Shown: one piece after another, positions 18,138-26,490 of the stretch | How the letters are laid out: every line of letters begins with the position of its first letter | How positions within the stretch are numbered: the first letter of the stretch is position 1 | From: DASUPK01 sp963795665 | Lineage (GTDB): Bacteria; Actinomycetota; Thermoleophilia; Solirubrobacterales; 70-9 | Assembly: GCA_963795665.1 (NCBI GenBank) | Contig: CAWCIP010000027.1 | Coordinates: 62,001-126,000 of the forward strand | Direction: 5' to 3' | Length of the DNA: 64,000 nucleotides | Notes under the pieces: model-generated | What the model saw: only the letters and a program-made list of their open reading frames with translations | The model's database searches: none | Told to the model about the DNA's origin: nothing | Translations under genes and position numbers: made by a program

Positions 18138-20068
18138 GCGCGCTGCTGGTCGGCACCGCCGGCCACGTCGACCACGGCAAGACGGCCCTGCTGCGCGCCC
18201 TGACCGGCATCGACTGCGACCGGCTCCCCGAGGAGAAGCGCCGCGGCATCACCCTGGACCTGGGCTACGCCCACCTCGAGCGCGACGGCGTGGAGGTCGG
18301 CTTCGTCGACGTCCCGGGCCACGAGCGCTTCCTGCACAACGCCCTGGCCGGCCTGGGCGGCATCCGGCTGCTGCTGTTCGTCGTCGCGGCCGACGAGGGG
18401 GTCCGGGCGCAGACCCGCGAGCACCTGGCCGTGGCCGAGCTGCTCGGCGTCCCGGCGGCGGTCGTGGCGGTGACCAAGACCGACCTGGTCGCGCCCGACT
18501 TCGTCGACTTGGTGGAGCTCGAAGTCGAGGAGCTCCTGGCGACGACCCGCTTCGCCGGCGCGCCGGTGTTCCGCGTCTCGAGCGCGACCGGGGAAGGCGT
18601 CGAGGCGCTCGCCGCGGAGCTCGTCGCCCGCGCCGGCGCCGAGGCCCCGTTCGGCGCCGCGGAGGATCCGGCCCGGCTGCCGGTCGACCGGGTCTTCGTG
18701 GTCCGCGGCCAGGGCGTGGTCGCGACCGGCACCCTGGTCAGCGGCGCCATCGCGGCCGGCGACGCGCTCCGGCTCGAGCCGCTCGGCCGCGACGTGCGGG
18801 TGCGCTCGCTCGAGGTCCACGGCCACCCGCGCGAGATCTCGCGCGCGGTCGGCCGCACCGCGCTGCTGCTGGCCGGCGCCGAGGCCGGCGAAGTCGAGCG
18901 CGGCCAGGAGCTCGTCGGCGCCGGCGGACCGCTGCCCGCGCGCCGCCTGCTGGCGCGGGTGCGCCTGCTGGCCGACGCACCGGCCACGCTCGAAGGGACG
19001 AGCGACGCCCGCCTCCACCTGTTCGCCGCCGAGACTCCGGCCCGGGTGCGGCCGCTCCTGCCGGCCCGGCTCGAGCCGGGCGCCGAAGGCTTGGTCGAGA
19101 TCCGGCCGCGCCGGCCGCTGGTCGCCGCCCGCGGCGACCGCTTCGTCCTGCGCCGGCTCTCCCCCGCCGCCACCCTGGGCGGCGGCGAAGTGCTCGACCC
19201 GCGCTGGCGCCGGCCCCGGGGCGCCGAGCTGGAGCGGCGACTGTCGGCCCTGTCGGGCTCCGAGCGTGACGCCCTGCGCGCCTGGGTCGAGGCCGGCGGC
19301 CGCGCCGGCGCCTCCGCCGCGGAGATCGCCCTGCGGCTGGGGCGGGGCGAGGCGCCGGCCGCGGCGTCGCTGGCGCGACTCGCGGCGGACGGCGCGCTGG
19401 TCGAGGGCGCCGGACGCTGGTTCGTGCCCCCGGCGCTGGCCGCCCTCGAGCGGGACGCCCGCGCCCTGCTCGCGGAGTACTTCGCGCGCGATCGGCTGGC
19501 CGAGCAGATGCCCAAGGCGGAGCTCGTGCGCAAGCTCCTCGGCCGGCGCGCCGCGACGCTGGCCGATTTCCACCTCGGCTGGCTGGCGAAGCGCAAGATC
19601 CTGATCGTCGACGGCGAGCACGTCCGTCCGCCCGGCCGGAAGGCGGACCTGTCGGCCGAGGAGACCGGGCTCGCGGCCCGGATCCTGGAGGCTTACGACG
19701 GCGCCGGGCTGGAACCGCCGTCACCGGCCGAGGTCGCGCGCCGCCTGGGCGCCAAGCCGGCGATGGTCGAGGGCCTGGTGCGCCACCTGGTGGCGCGCCA
19801 GCGCCTGATCAAGCTGCCCCAGGGGATGATCCTGGGTGCCTCGGCGTTCGACCGGCTGTGCGGCGAGCTCGACGCCAGCGGTTGGACCCGATTCACGGTG
19901 GGCCAGTTCAAGGAGCGCTTCGGCCTGTCGCGCAAGTTCGCGATCCCGCTGCTCGAACGGCTCGACGCGCTCTCGATCACCCGCCGCGCGGGCGAGGAGC
20001 GGCAGCTCCTGCGCGCCGCGGCGCGGCCGCCCGATCCAGACTCCCGGAGCCCGGTTCCGGAATCCTGA
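18134..20068 (+). CDS. selB: Selenocysteine-specific translation elongation factor
   Basis: 644 residues from GTG, overlapping the previous stop (GTGA). The GTPase motifs are GTAGHVDHGKTALLRALTG, RRGITLDLGYA, DVPGHERF and TKTD, with the SelB-type short spacing. EF-Tu-like domains follow, then C-terminal winged-helix repeats (about residues 370-640; the last includes KERFGLSRKFAIPLLERLD) that bind the SECIS hairpin. SelB brings Sec-tRNA to in-frame UGA codons. selA, selD and selC were not found here, so the rest of the pathway must lie elsewhere. Confidence 0.96.
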   Translation: MSALLVGTAGHVDHGKTALLRALTGIDCDRLPEEKRRGITLDLGYAHLERDGVEVGFVDVPGHERFLHNALAGLGGIRLLLFVVAADEGVRAQTREHLAVAELLGVPAAVVAVTKTDLVAPDFVDLVELEVEELLATTRFAGAPVFRVSSATGEGVEALAAELVARAGAEAPFGAAEDPARLPVDRVFVVRGQGVVATGTLVSGAIAAGDALRLEPLGRDVRVRSLEVHGHPREISRAVGRTALLLAGAEAGEVERGQELVGAGGPLPARRLLARVRLLADAPATLEGTSDARLHLFAAETPARVRPLLPARLEPGAEGLVEIRPRRPLVAARGDRFVLRRLSPAATLGGGEVLDPRWRRPRGAELERRLSALSGSERDALRAWVEAGGRAGASAAEIALRLGRGEAPAAASLARLAADGALVEGAGRWFVPPALAALERDARALLAEYFARDRLAEQMPKAELVRKLLGRRAATLADFHLGWLAKRKILIVDGEHVRPPGRKADLSAEETGLAARILEAYDGAGLEPPSPAEVARRLGAKPAMVEGLVRHLVARQRLIKLPQGMILGASAFDRLCGELDASGWTRFTVGQFKERFGLSRKFAIPLLERLDALSITRRAGEERQLLRAAARPPDPDSRSPVPES

Positions 20069-20173
20069 CCGGTCTGGGACGAGCCGGACCGACGGCTCGG
20101 GGTCCGATTCTCAAACCACACGTTTCAAAGGATTTGCGTACTCTCTCGGCGACCCGTCTCTGGGACCGCCGAC

Positions 20174-20189
20174 TGGCACGCGCCTCGCG
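20174..20189 (+). promoter_or_regulatory. Sigma-54-like promoter of the first TonB receptor
   Basis: TGGCACG-CGCC-TCGCG: a perfect -24 box, with the -12 box differing from TTGC by one base. It starts 80 bp before the receptor's ATG. The second receptor has the same element at an equivalent place. Confidence 0.4.
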
Positions 20190-20253
20190 CTGTCCTGGGG
20201 CGTCCGCCGCGGCGTACGCGGCCGAGAAGTCGACCCAGAACGGAGGCACCAGC

Positions 20254-23142
20254 ATGCGAAAGAACCTGATGATCTGCCTGGCGCTGCTCCTCGCGCTCGC
20301 CTCGGCGAGCGCCGGGCACGCGCAAGGCGTCCAGACGTCGACCCTGATCGGCACGGTGACGTCGAACGACGGCCAGCCGTTGCCGGGAGTCACCGTGACG
20401 GTGACCTCGCCGGCGCTGCTCGGCGAGCGGGCGACGACGTCCGGCGTCAACGGCGACTACGTCCTGCGCGGTCTTCCGCCGGGGCAGTACAACGTGAAGT
20501 TCACCCTCGAGGGGATGCAGGCCGTCGAGCGCAGCTCGACCCTGGCCCTCGGCGGCACCTCGAAGGCCGACGCGACGATGGAGGTCGCGACCGCTTCCGA
20601 GACCATCGTGGTCACCGGCGAAGCCCCGTCCGCGCTCGAGACCACGACCGTGGGCGCCAACTTCGAGAAGAAGACGATCGACAACCTGCCGATCACGCGC
20701 ACCCCGACCAACATCGCCCTGCTCTCGGCCGGCCTGACCGAGAACGTGGCGCTGGGCCGCAACAGCGGCCAGGTGGCGATCAACGGCGGCATGGCCTACG
20801 ACAACGCCATCCTGATCGACGGCACCAACGTCCAGGACAGCATCTTCGGCCAGACCAACAACCTGTACATCCAGGAAGCCATCGAAGAGACGCAGGTCCT
20901 GACCTCGGGCATCTCGGCCGAGTACGGCGGCTTCTCCGGCGGCGTCATCAACACGATCACCAAGAGCGGCGGCAACCAGTTCTCGGGCACCTTCCGGGTC
21001 GACCTCGACAAGCCCGACTGGCGCGACGAGACGCCGTACGAGAAGGAGAACGGCATCACCCGCACGGGGGACATGAACAAGACCTACGAGGCCACCCTGG
21101 GCGGACCGATCGTGCGCGACCGGCTGTGGTTCTTCGTCGCCGACCGCGAGTTCAAGCGCGACCAGGCGAACACCACGGCGGTCTCCTCCGAGCCGTACGT
21201 CTACACCCAGGAGAACCCCCGGTACCAGGTCAAGCTGACCGGCGCGATCACGTCGAACCACAACCTGCAGGTCTCCTACATCAACAACGACCGCAAGGAC
21301 AAGAACAACGCCCAGCTGCGCGTGATCGACACGAACTCGCTCATCCCCGACGGCCAGTTCCCCAACGACGGCACGTCGGTGAGCTACTCGGGCGTCTTCA
21401 CCAACAGCCTGTACGGTGAGCTGCGTTACTCCGAGAAGAAGTTCCAGTTCAAGGGCCTCGGAGGGTCGAGCCAGGACATCCACGACTCGCCCTTCTACTC
21501 CTACGGCTTCTTCGGCGACTACGGCCTGTACAACCAGCCGTACTTCGACGCCACCGATCCCGAGGACCGCAACAACAAGGAGTATGCCGGGTCGCTGTCC
21601 TACTTCCTGTCGACCGAGAAGACCGGTAGCCACGACATGAAGTTCGGCGTCGAGCGCTTCACCACCACCCGCACCGGCGGCAACTCCCAGAGCTCGACCA
21701 ACTACGTCTTCGTGACGGACTTCGTGGCCGACGCCAACGGCAACCCGGTGATCGGCGCCAACGGCCGTCTCGTCCCGCTGTTCACCCCGGGCTTCAGCAT
21801 CCTGTGGAACTACATCCCGACCCGCGGTGCCCAGCTCGACATCACGACCGATTCCTTCTACGTCAACGACCGCTGGAACCTGAACGACCACTGGTCGTTC
21901 AACCTCGGCGCCCGTTACGAGAAGGTGCGGTCCACCGCGACCGGCGGCATCGACACCGTCGACACCGACGCCATCGTGCCGCGCCTCGGCGCCTCGTACG
22001 ACATCAAGGGCGACGGCAAGTGGAAGGTGGACGTCACCTACGCCGATTACGCCGGCCGCTACAACCCGTCGATCTTCGGCCGCAACAGCCCGGTGGGCAA
22101 TCCGACCGGGATCTACTCGTACTACGTCGGCCCGGCCGGCCAGGGGCTGGACTTCGCGCCCGGCTTCGACTTCAACAACTACGTCATCTACAACGCCGCC
22201 CTGCCGACCATCAACACGTCCTTCCAGAAGGGGCTGTCCTCGCCGGTGACCCACGAGATCACGGCGTCGTTCGGCTTCCAGCTGCCCAAGGGCGGCTACG
22301 GCAAGCTGACCTACGTCAACCGCGACACCGATAACTTCATCGACGATTTCGTCACCCTCGACAACGGTACGTCGGAGGTGGTCGTCAACGGCGTCGACTA
22401 CGGTGCGGTGGACAACGTGGTCTACAAGAACACCAACGCACCGACCCGCAAGTACGAGGGTCTGCAGTTCCAGAGCCAGTACAACGTCACGGACAACTGG
22501 ATGATCGCCGGCAACTGGACCTGGCAGATCAAGAACGACGGCACCTACGAAGGCGAGGGCGGCCAGTCGATCGGCACCTCGCCGTTCGGCAACCGGCCCG
22601 AGGTCTACCCGGTCGGCCGGGTCAACCCGGACGGCCACCTGCTGCAGTACCAGGCGCACAAGATCCGCGTCTGGACCAACTACAACCTCGACCTCGGCCG
22701 CGGCGGTACCCTGGGCATCGGCGGCGTGCTGCGCTACGACTCGCCGACCACGTTCAGCTACGCGCGGTCGAACACCTCGCCGACGCCGGAGATGATCGCA
22801 GCGAACCCCGGCTACGCGACGCTGCCGCGCTTCACCCTGTACTTCGGCGACCGCGGCGCGGGCGAGTTCAACTCGGTCTGGAGCGCGGATCTGGCCCTCA
22901 ACTACCAGGTCCCGATCTGGAAGACGCTGGCGCCCTGGATCAAGTTCCAGGTCAACAACGTGTTCAACCAGGACAAGCTGGTGACCTACAGCACGAGCAT
23001 CGCGGCCGATCCCAACAGCCCGAAGGACGCCTTCGGCCTGCCGACCGGCTACACCAAGAACTCCACGTTCGGCAAGGGGACGAGCAACGCCAACTACCTC
23101 GTGCCGCGCGAGTACCTGATCTCGGCCGGCATCCGCTTCTGA
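20254..23142 (+). CDS. TonB-dependent receptor with CarboxypepD_reg domain (Oar-like), copy 1
   Basis: 962 residues from ATG at 20254, preceded by GGAGG (7 nt spacing); a longer ORF begins inside selB and is rejected. The signal peptide ends GHA-QG. Residues ~28-115 form a carboxypeptidase-regulatory-like beta sandwich (GTVTSNDGQPLPGVTVTVTSP; GDYVLRGLPPGQY). A plug domain follows (PITRTPTNIALLSAG; GGMAYDNAILIDGTNVQD; GGVINTITKSGGNQFSGT), then a large beta barrel that ends SAGIRF, the C-terminal Phe needed for outer-membrane assembly. Oar-like receptors import substrates using TonB energy; here the substrate is unknown. The gene is nearly identical to the next one and shares its terminator type, which shows tandem duplication. 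Confidence 0.93.
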   Translation: MRKNLMICLALLLALASASAGHAQGVQTSTLIGTVTSNDGQPLPGVTVTVTSPALLGERATTSGVNGDYVLRGLPPGQYNVKFTLEGMQAVERSSTLALGGTSKADATMEVATASETIVVTGEAPSALETTTVGANFEKKTIDNLPITRTPTNIALLSAGLTENVALGRNSGQVAINGGMAYDNAILIDGTNVQDSIFGQTNNLYIQEAIEETQVLTSGISAEYGGFSGGVINTITKSGGNQFSGTFRVDLDKPDWRDETPYEKENGITRTGDMNKTYEATLGGPIVRDRLWFFVADREFKRDQANTTAVSSEPYVYTQENPRYQVKLTGAITSNHNLQVSYINNDRKDKNNAQLRVIDTNSLIPDGQFPNDGTSVSYSGVFTNSLYGELRYSEKKFQFKGLGGSSQDIHDSPFYSYGFFGDYGLYNQPYFDATDPEDRNNKEYAGSLSYFLSTEKTGSHDMKFGVERFTTTRTGGNSQSSTNYVFVTDFVADANGNPVIGANGRLVPLFTPGFSILWNYIPTRGAQLDITTDSFYVNDRWNLNDHWSFNLGARYEKVRSTATGGIDTVDTDAIVPRLGASYDIKGDGKWKVDVTYADYAGRYNPSIFGRNSPVGNPTGIYSYYVGPAGQGLDFAPGFDFNNYVIYNAALPTINTSFQKGLSSPVTHEITASFGFQLPKGGYGKLTYVNRDTDNFIDDFVTLDNGTSEVVVNGVDYGAVDNVVYKNTNAPTRKYEGLQFQSQYNVTDNWMIAGNWTWQIKNDGTYEGEGGQSIGTSPFGNRPEVYPVGRVNPDGHLLQYQAHKIRVWTNYNLDLGRGGTLGIGGVLRYDSPTTFSYARSNTSPTPEMIAANPGYATLPRFTLYFGDRGAGEFNSVWSADLALNYQVPIWKTLAPWIKFQVNNVFNQDKLVTYSTSIAADPNSPKDAFGLPTGYTKNSTFGKGTSNANYLVPREYLISAGIRF

Positions 23143-23190
23143 TCCGGACCTGATCGACCCCGGTCGCTCGCTCGAGCGGCCGGTCCTCCG

Positions 23191-23219
23191 AGGGGCGGCT
23201 CCGGCCGCCCCTCTTGCTT
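23191..23219 (+). terminator. Intrinsic terminator after TonB receptor copy 1
   Basis: Perfect 9-bp stem AGGGGCGGC/GCCGCCCCT with loop TCCG, followed by CTTGCTTT. The same structure follows copy 2 at 26402. Confidence 0.85.
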
Positions 23220-23473
23220 TGCCTCCGCGCACCCGCGATCCAATCCCATGGAGCAGCGCTCAAGATCTTGAATCCCGGCTCCCCGGAACCCGCCGCGGTG
23301 GGTCGGCGAGGCTCTACCGCAGGTCGTAACGAGCTTTGACGTCAACGAATAGGACGCATCCGTCCGGAACCTCCGCAGGCCCTGTTCATGGCACGAAACT
23401 AGCGAATCAAGACTGTGAACAATTGTCCGCGGCGGACGCGGACTTCTTTGATGGACCAAAAGGAGGATGCAGG
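23220..23473 (+). other. Leader and promoter region of TonB receptor copy 2
   Basis: Non-coding. It contains a TTGACGTCAA palindrome (about 23336-23345) and the sigma-54-like element at 23389. I see no further structure and no credible ORF. Confidence 0.5.
23389..23404 (+). promoter_or_regulatory. Sigma-54-like promoter of the second TonB receptor
   Basis: TGGCACG-AAAC-TAGCG, 85 bp before the ATG. The surrounding sequence differs from that of copy 1 while this element is kept. Confidence 0.4.
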
Positions 23474-26365
23474 ATGCGAAGAGTTCTCATGGCCTGCCTC
23501 GCGCTGGTTCTCGGCTTCGCGATCGCGAGCGCCGGACACGCGCAGGGCGTCCAGACTTCGACCCTCATCGGCACGGTCACGTCGAACGACGGCCAGCCGT
23601 TGCCGGGCGTCACCGTGACGGCCACTTCGCCGGCGCTGCTCGGCGAGCGGGCGACGACGTCGGGAGTCAACGGCGACTACATCATGCGCGGCATGCCCCC
23701 GGGGCAGTACACCGTGAAGTTCACCCTCGAGGGGATGCAGGCCGTCGAGCGCAGCTCGACCCTGGCCCTCGGCGGCACCTCGAAGGCCGACGCGACGATG
23801 GAGGTCGCGGCGGCTTCCGAGACCATCGTGGTCACCGGCGAGGCCCCGTCCGCGCTCGAGACCACGACCGTGGGCGCCAACTTCGAGAAGAAGACGATCG
23901 ACAACCTGCCGATCACGCGCACCCCGACCAACATCGCCGAGCTCTCGGCCGGCCTGACCGTCAACACTCCGGTCGCCGGCCAGGTGGCGATCAACGGCGG
24001 CATGGCCTACGACAACGCGATCCTGATCGACGGCACCAACGTCCAGGACAACATCTTCGGCCAGACCAACAACCTGTACATCCAGGAAGCCATCGAAGAG
24101 ACGCAGGTCCTGACCTCGGGCATCTCGGCCGAGTACGGCGGCTTCTCCGGCGGCGTCATCAACACGATCACCAAGAGCGGCGGCAACCAGTTCTCGGGCA
24201 CCTTCCGGGTCGACCTCGACAAGCCCGACTGGCGCGACGAGACGCCGTACGAGAAGGAGAACGGCATTACCCGCACGGGGGACATGAACAAGACCTACGA
24301 AGCCACCCTGGGCGGCCCGATCGTGCGCGACCGGCTGTGGTTCTTCGTCGCCGACCGCGAGTTCAAGCGCGACACGGCGGGCACCACCCCGGTGTCGAGC
24401 GAGGCGTACGTCACCACGACGGACAACCCCCGGTACCAGATCAAGCTGACCGGCGCGATCACGTCGAACCACAACCTGCAGGTCTCTTACATCAACAACG
24501 ACCGCAAGGACAAGAACAACCGGCAGCTGCGGGTGATCGACACGAACTCGCTCATCCCCGACGGCCAGTTCCCCAACGACGGCACGTCGGTGAGCTACTC
24601 GGGCGTCTTCACCAACAGTCTGTACGGTGAGCTGCGCTACTCCGAGAAGAAGTTCCAGTTCAAGGGCCTCGGAGGGTCGAGCCAGGACATCCACGACTCG
24701 CCGTTCTACTCGCTGGGCTTCTTCAACGACTACGGCCTGTACAACCAGCCGTACTTCGACGCCACCGACCCCGAGGACCGTGACAACACGGAGTACGCCG
24801 GGTCGCTGTCCTACTTCCTGTCGACCGAGAAGGCCGGTAGCCACGACATGAAGTTCGGCGTCGAGCGCTTCACCACCACCCGCACCGGCGGCAACTCCCA
24901 GAGCTCGACCAACTACGTGTTCGCAACCGACTACGTTCAGGGTCCCGACGGCAATCCGGTGATCGGCGCCGACGGCCGCCTGATTCCGATGTTCACTCCG
25001 GGATTCAGCCTGCTCTGGAACTACATCCCGACCCGCGGCGCGAAGCTCGACATCACGACCGACTCCCTCTTCGTCAACGACCGCTGGAACCTGAACGACC
25101 ACTGGTCGTTCAACCTCGGTCTGCGCTACGAGAAGGTAACTTCGACGGCCACCGGCGGCATCGACACCGTCGACACCAGCACCCTCGCACCGCGCCTCGG
25201 CGCGTCGTACGACATCAAGGGCGACGGCAAGTGGAAGGTGGACGTCACCTACGCCGACTATGCCGGCCGCTACAATCCGTCGATCTTCGGCCGCAACAGC
25301 CCGGTGGGCAATCCGGTCGGCATCTACTCCTACTACGTCGGACCTGCGGGTCAGGGCCTGGACTTCGCTCCCGGCTTCGACCTCAACAACTACGTCATCT
25401 ACGACGCGGCCCTGCCGACGGTCAACACTTCCTTCAAGAAGGGCCTGTCCTCGCCGGTGGCGCACGAGATCACGGTGTCGTTCGGCTTCCAGCTGCCCAA
25501 GGGCGGCTATGGCAAGATGACCTACGTCAACCGCGACACCGACAATTTCATCGACGACTTCATCACGCTCGACAACGGAACGTCCGAGATCATCGTCGAC
25601 GGCGTCGACTACGGCGCGGTGGACAACCGGGTGTTCAAGAACACCAGCACGCCGACCCGCAAGTACGAGGGTCTGCAGTTCCAGGGTCAGTACAACATCA
25701 CCGACAACTGGATGATCGCCGGCAACTGGACCTGGCAGATCAAGAACGACGGCACCTACGAAGGTGAAGGCGGCCAGTCGATCGGCACCTCGCCGTTCGG
25801 TGACCGGCCCGAGATCTATCCGATCGGCCGGACGGCCCCGGATGGGCACCTGCTGCAGTACCAGGCGCACAAGATCCGCGTCTGGACCAACTACAACCTC
25901 GACCTCGGCCGTGCCGGCACGCTGGGCATCGGCGGCGTGCTGCGCTACGACTCGCCGCTCACGTTCAGCTACTCGCGGTCGAACACCTCGCCGACGCCCG
26001 AGATGATCGCAGACGAACCCCGGCTACGTCTCGCTGCCGCGCTTCACCCTGTACTTCGGCGACCGCGGCGCGGGCGAGTTCAACTCGGTGTGGAGCGCGG
26101 ATCTGGCCCTCAACTACCAGGTCCCGATCTGGAAGACGCTGGCGCCCTGGATCAAGTTCCAGGTCAACAACGTGCTCAACCAGGACAAGCTGGTGAGCTA
26201 CAACACCGGGATCAACGCCGACCCCAACAGCCCGAAGGACGCTTTCGGCCTGCCGACCGGCTACACCAAGCAGACCAACTTCGGCAAGGGTGTCAGCAAC
26301 GCCAACTACATCACGCCGCGCGAGTACCTGATCTCGGCCGGCATCCGTTTCTGATCCGGTCCTGA
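23474..26365 (+). CDS. TonB-dependent receptor (Oar-like), copy 2, frameshifted near its 3' end
   Basis: The start ATG at 23474 has AAGGAGG upstream. Signal peptide, CarboxypepD_reg domain, plug and most of the barrel match copy 1 almost residue for residue; differences cluster in loops (for example LTVNTPVAGQ versus LTENVALGRNSGQ). Against copy 1, one extra base at about 26013 (AGACGAAC versus AGCGAAC) shifts the frame. The last ~110 residues are then out of frame and the chain runs to a stop at 26365. In the other frame the proper ending (NYQVPIWKTLAPWIKFQVN...SAGIRF) is intact up to 26354, which would give 959 residues. If the shift is real, the final beta strands and the C-terminal Phe are lost and the barrel should not assemble. 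The near-perfect conservation of the remainder suggests a recent event or a sequencing error. Confidence 0.88.
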   Translation: MRRVLMACLALVLGFAIASAGHAQGVQTSTLIGTVTSNDGQPLPGVTVTATSPALLGERATTSGVNGDYIMRGMPPGQYTVKFTLEGMQAVERSSTLALGGTSKADATMEVAAASETIVVTGEAPSALETTTVGANFEKKTIDNLPITRTPTNIAELSAGLTVNTPVAGQVAINGGMAYDNAILIDGTNVQDNIFGQTNNLYIQEAIEETQVLTSGISAEYGGFSGGVINTITKSGGNQFSGTFRVDLDKPDWRDETPYEKENGITRTGDMNKTYEATLGGPIVRDRLWFFVADREFKRDTAGTTPVSSEAYVTTTDNPRYQIKLTGAITSNHNLQVSYINNDRKDKNNRQLRVIDTNSLIPDGQFPNDGTSVSYSGVFTNSLYGELRYSEKKFQFKGLGGSSQDIHDSPFYSLGFFNDYGLYNQPYFDATDPEDRDNTEYAGSLSYFLSTEKAGSHDMKFGVERFTTTRTGGNSQSSTNYVFATDYVQGPDGNPVIGADGRLIPMFTPGFSLLWNYIPTRGAKLDITTDSLFVNDRWNLNDHWSFNLGLRYEKVTSTATGGIDTVDTSTLAPRLGASYDIKGDGKWKVDVTYADYAGRYNPSIFGRNSPVGNPVGIYSYYVGPAGQGLDFAPGFDLNNYVIYDAALPTVNTSFKKGLSSPVAHEITVSFGFQLPKGGYGKMTYVNRDTDNFIDDFITLDNGTSEIIVDGVDYGAVDNRVFKNTSTPTRKYEGLQFQGQYNITDNWMIAGNWTWQIKNDGTYEGEGGQSIGTSPFGDRPEIYPIGRTAPDGHLLQYQAHKIRVWTNYNLDLGRAGTLGIGGVLRYDSPLTFSYSRSNTSPTPEMIADEPRLRLAAALHPVLRRPRRGRVQLGVERGSGPQLPGPDLEDAGALDQVPGQQRAQPGQAGELQHRDQRRPQQPEGRFRPADRLHQADQLRQGCQQRQLHHAARVPDLGRHPFLIRS

Positions 26366-26401
26366 TCGACCCCGGTCGCTCACCCGAGCGGCCGGATTCT
26401 G

Positions 26402-26430
26402 AAAGGGGCGGCTCCGGCCGCCCCTTTTGT
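26402..26430 (+). terminator. Intrinsic terminator after TonB receptor copy 2
   Basis: An 11-bp perfect stem (AAAGGGGCGGC / GCCGCCCCTTT) with loop TCCG, followed by TGTTTTG. Confidence 0.9.
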
Positions 26431-26478
26431 TTTGTCCTCGGGGACCGGCGCGCGGCCGGCCGTGCCGCGACCCTGAAG

Positions 26479-26484
26479 TAGGAT
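26479..26484 (+). promoter_or_regulatory. -10 element of a leaderless-type promoter
   Basis: TAGGAT, 6 nt before the GTG start at 26491, with no Shine-Dalgarno between. Confidence 0.45.
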
Positions 26485-26490
26485 CGCGGC

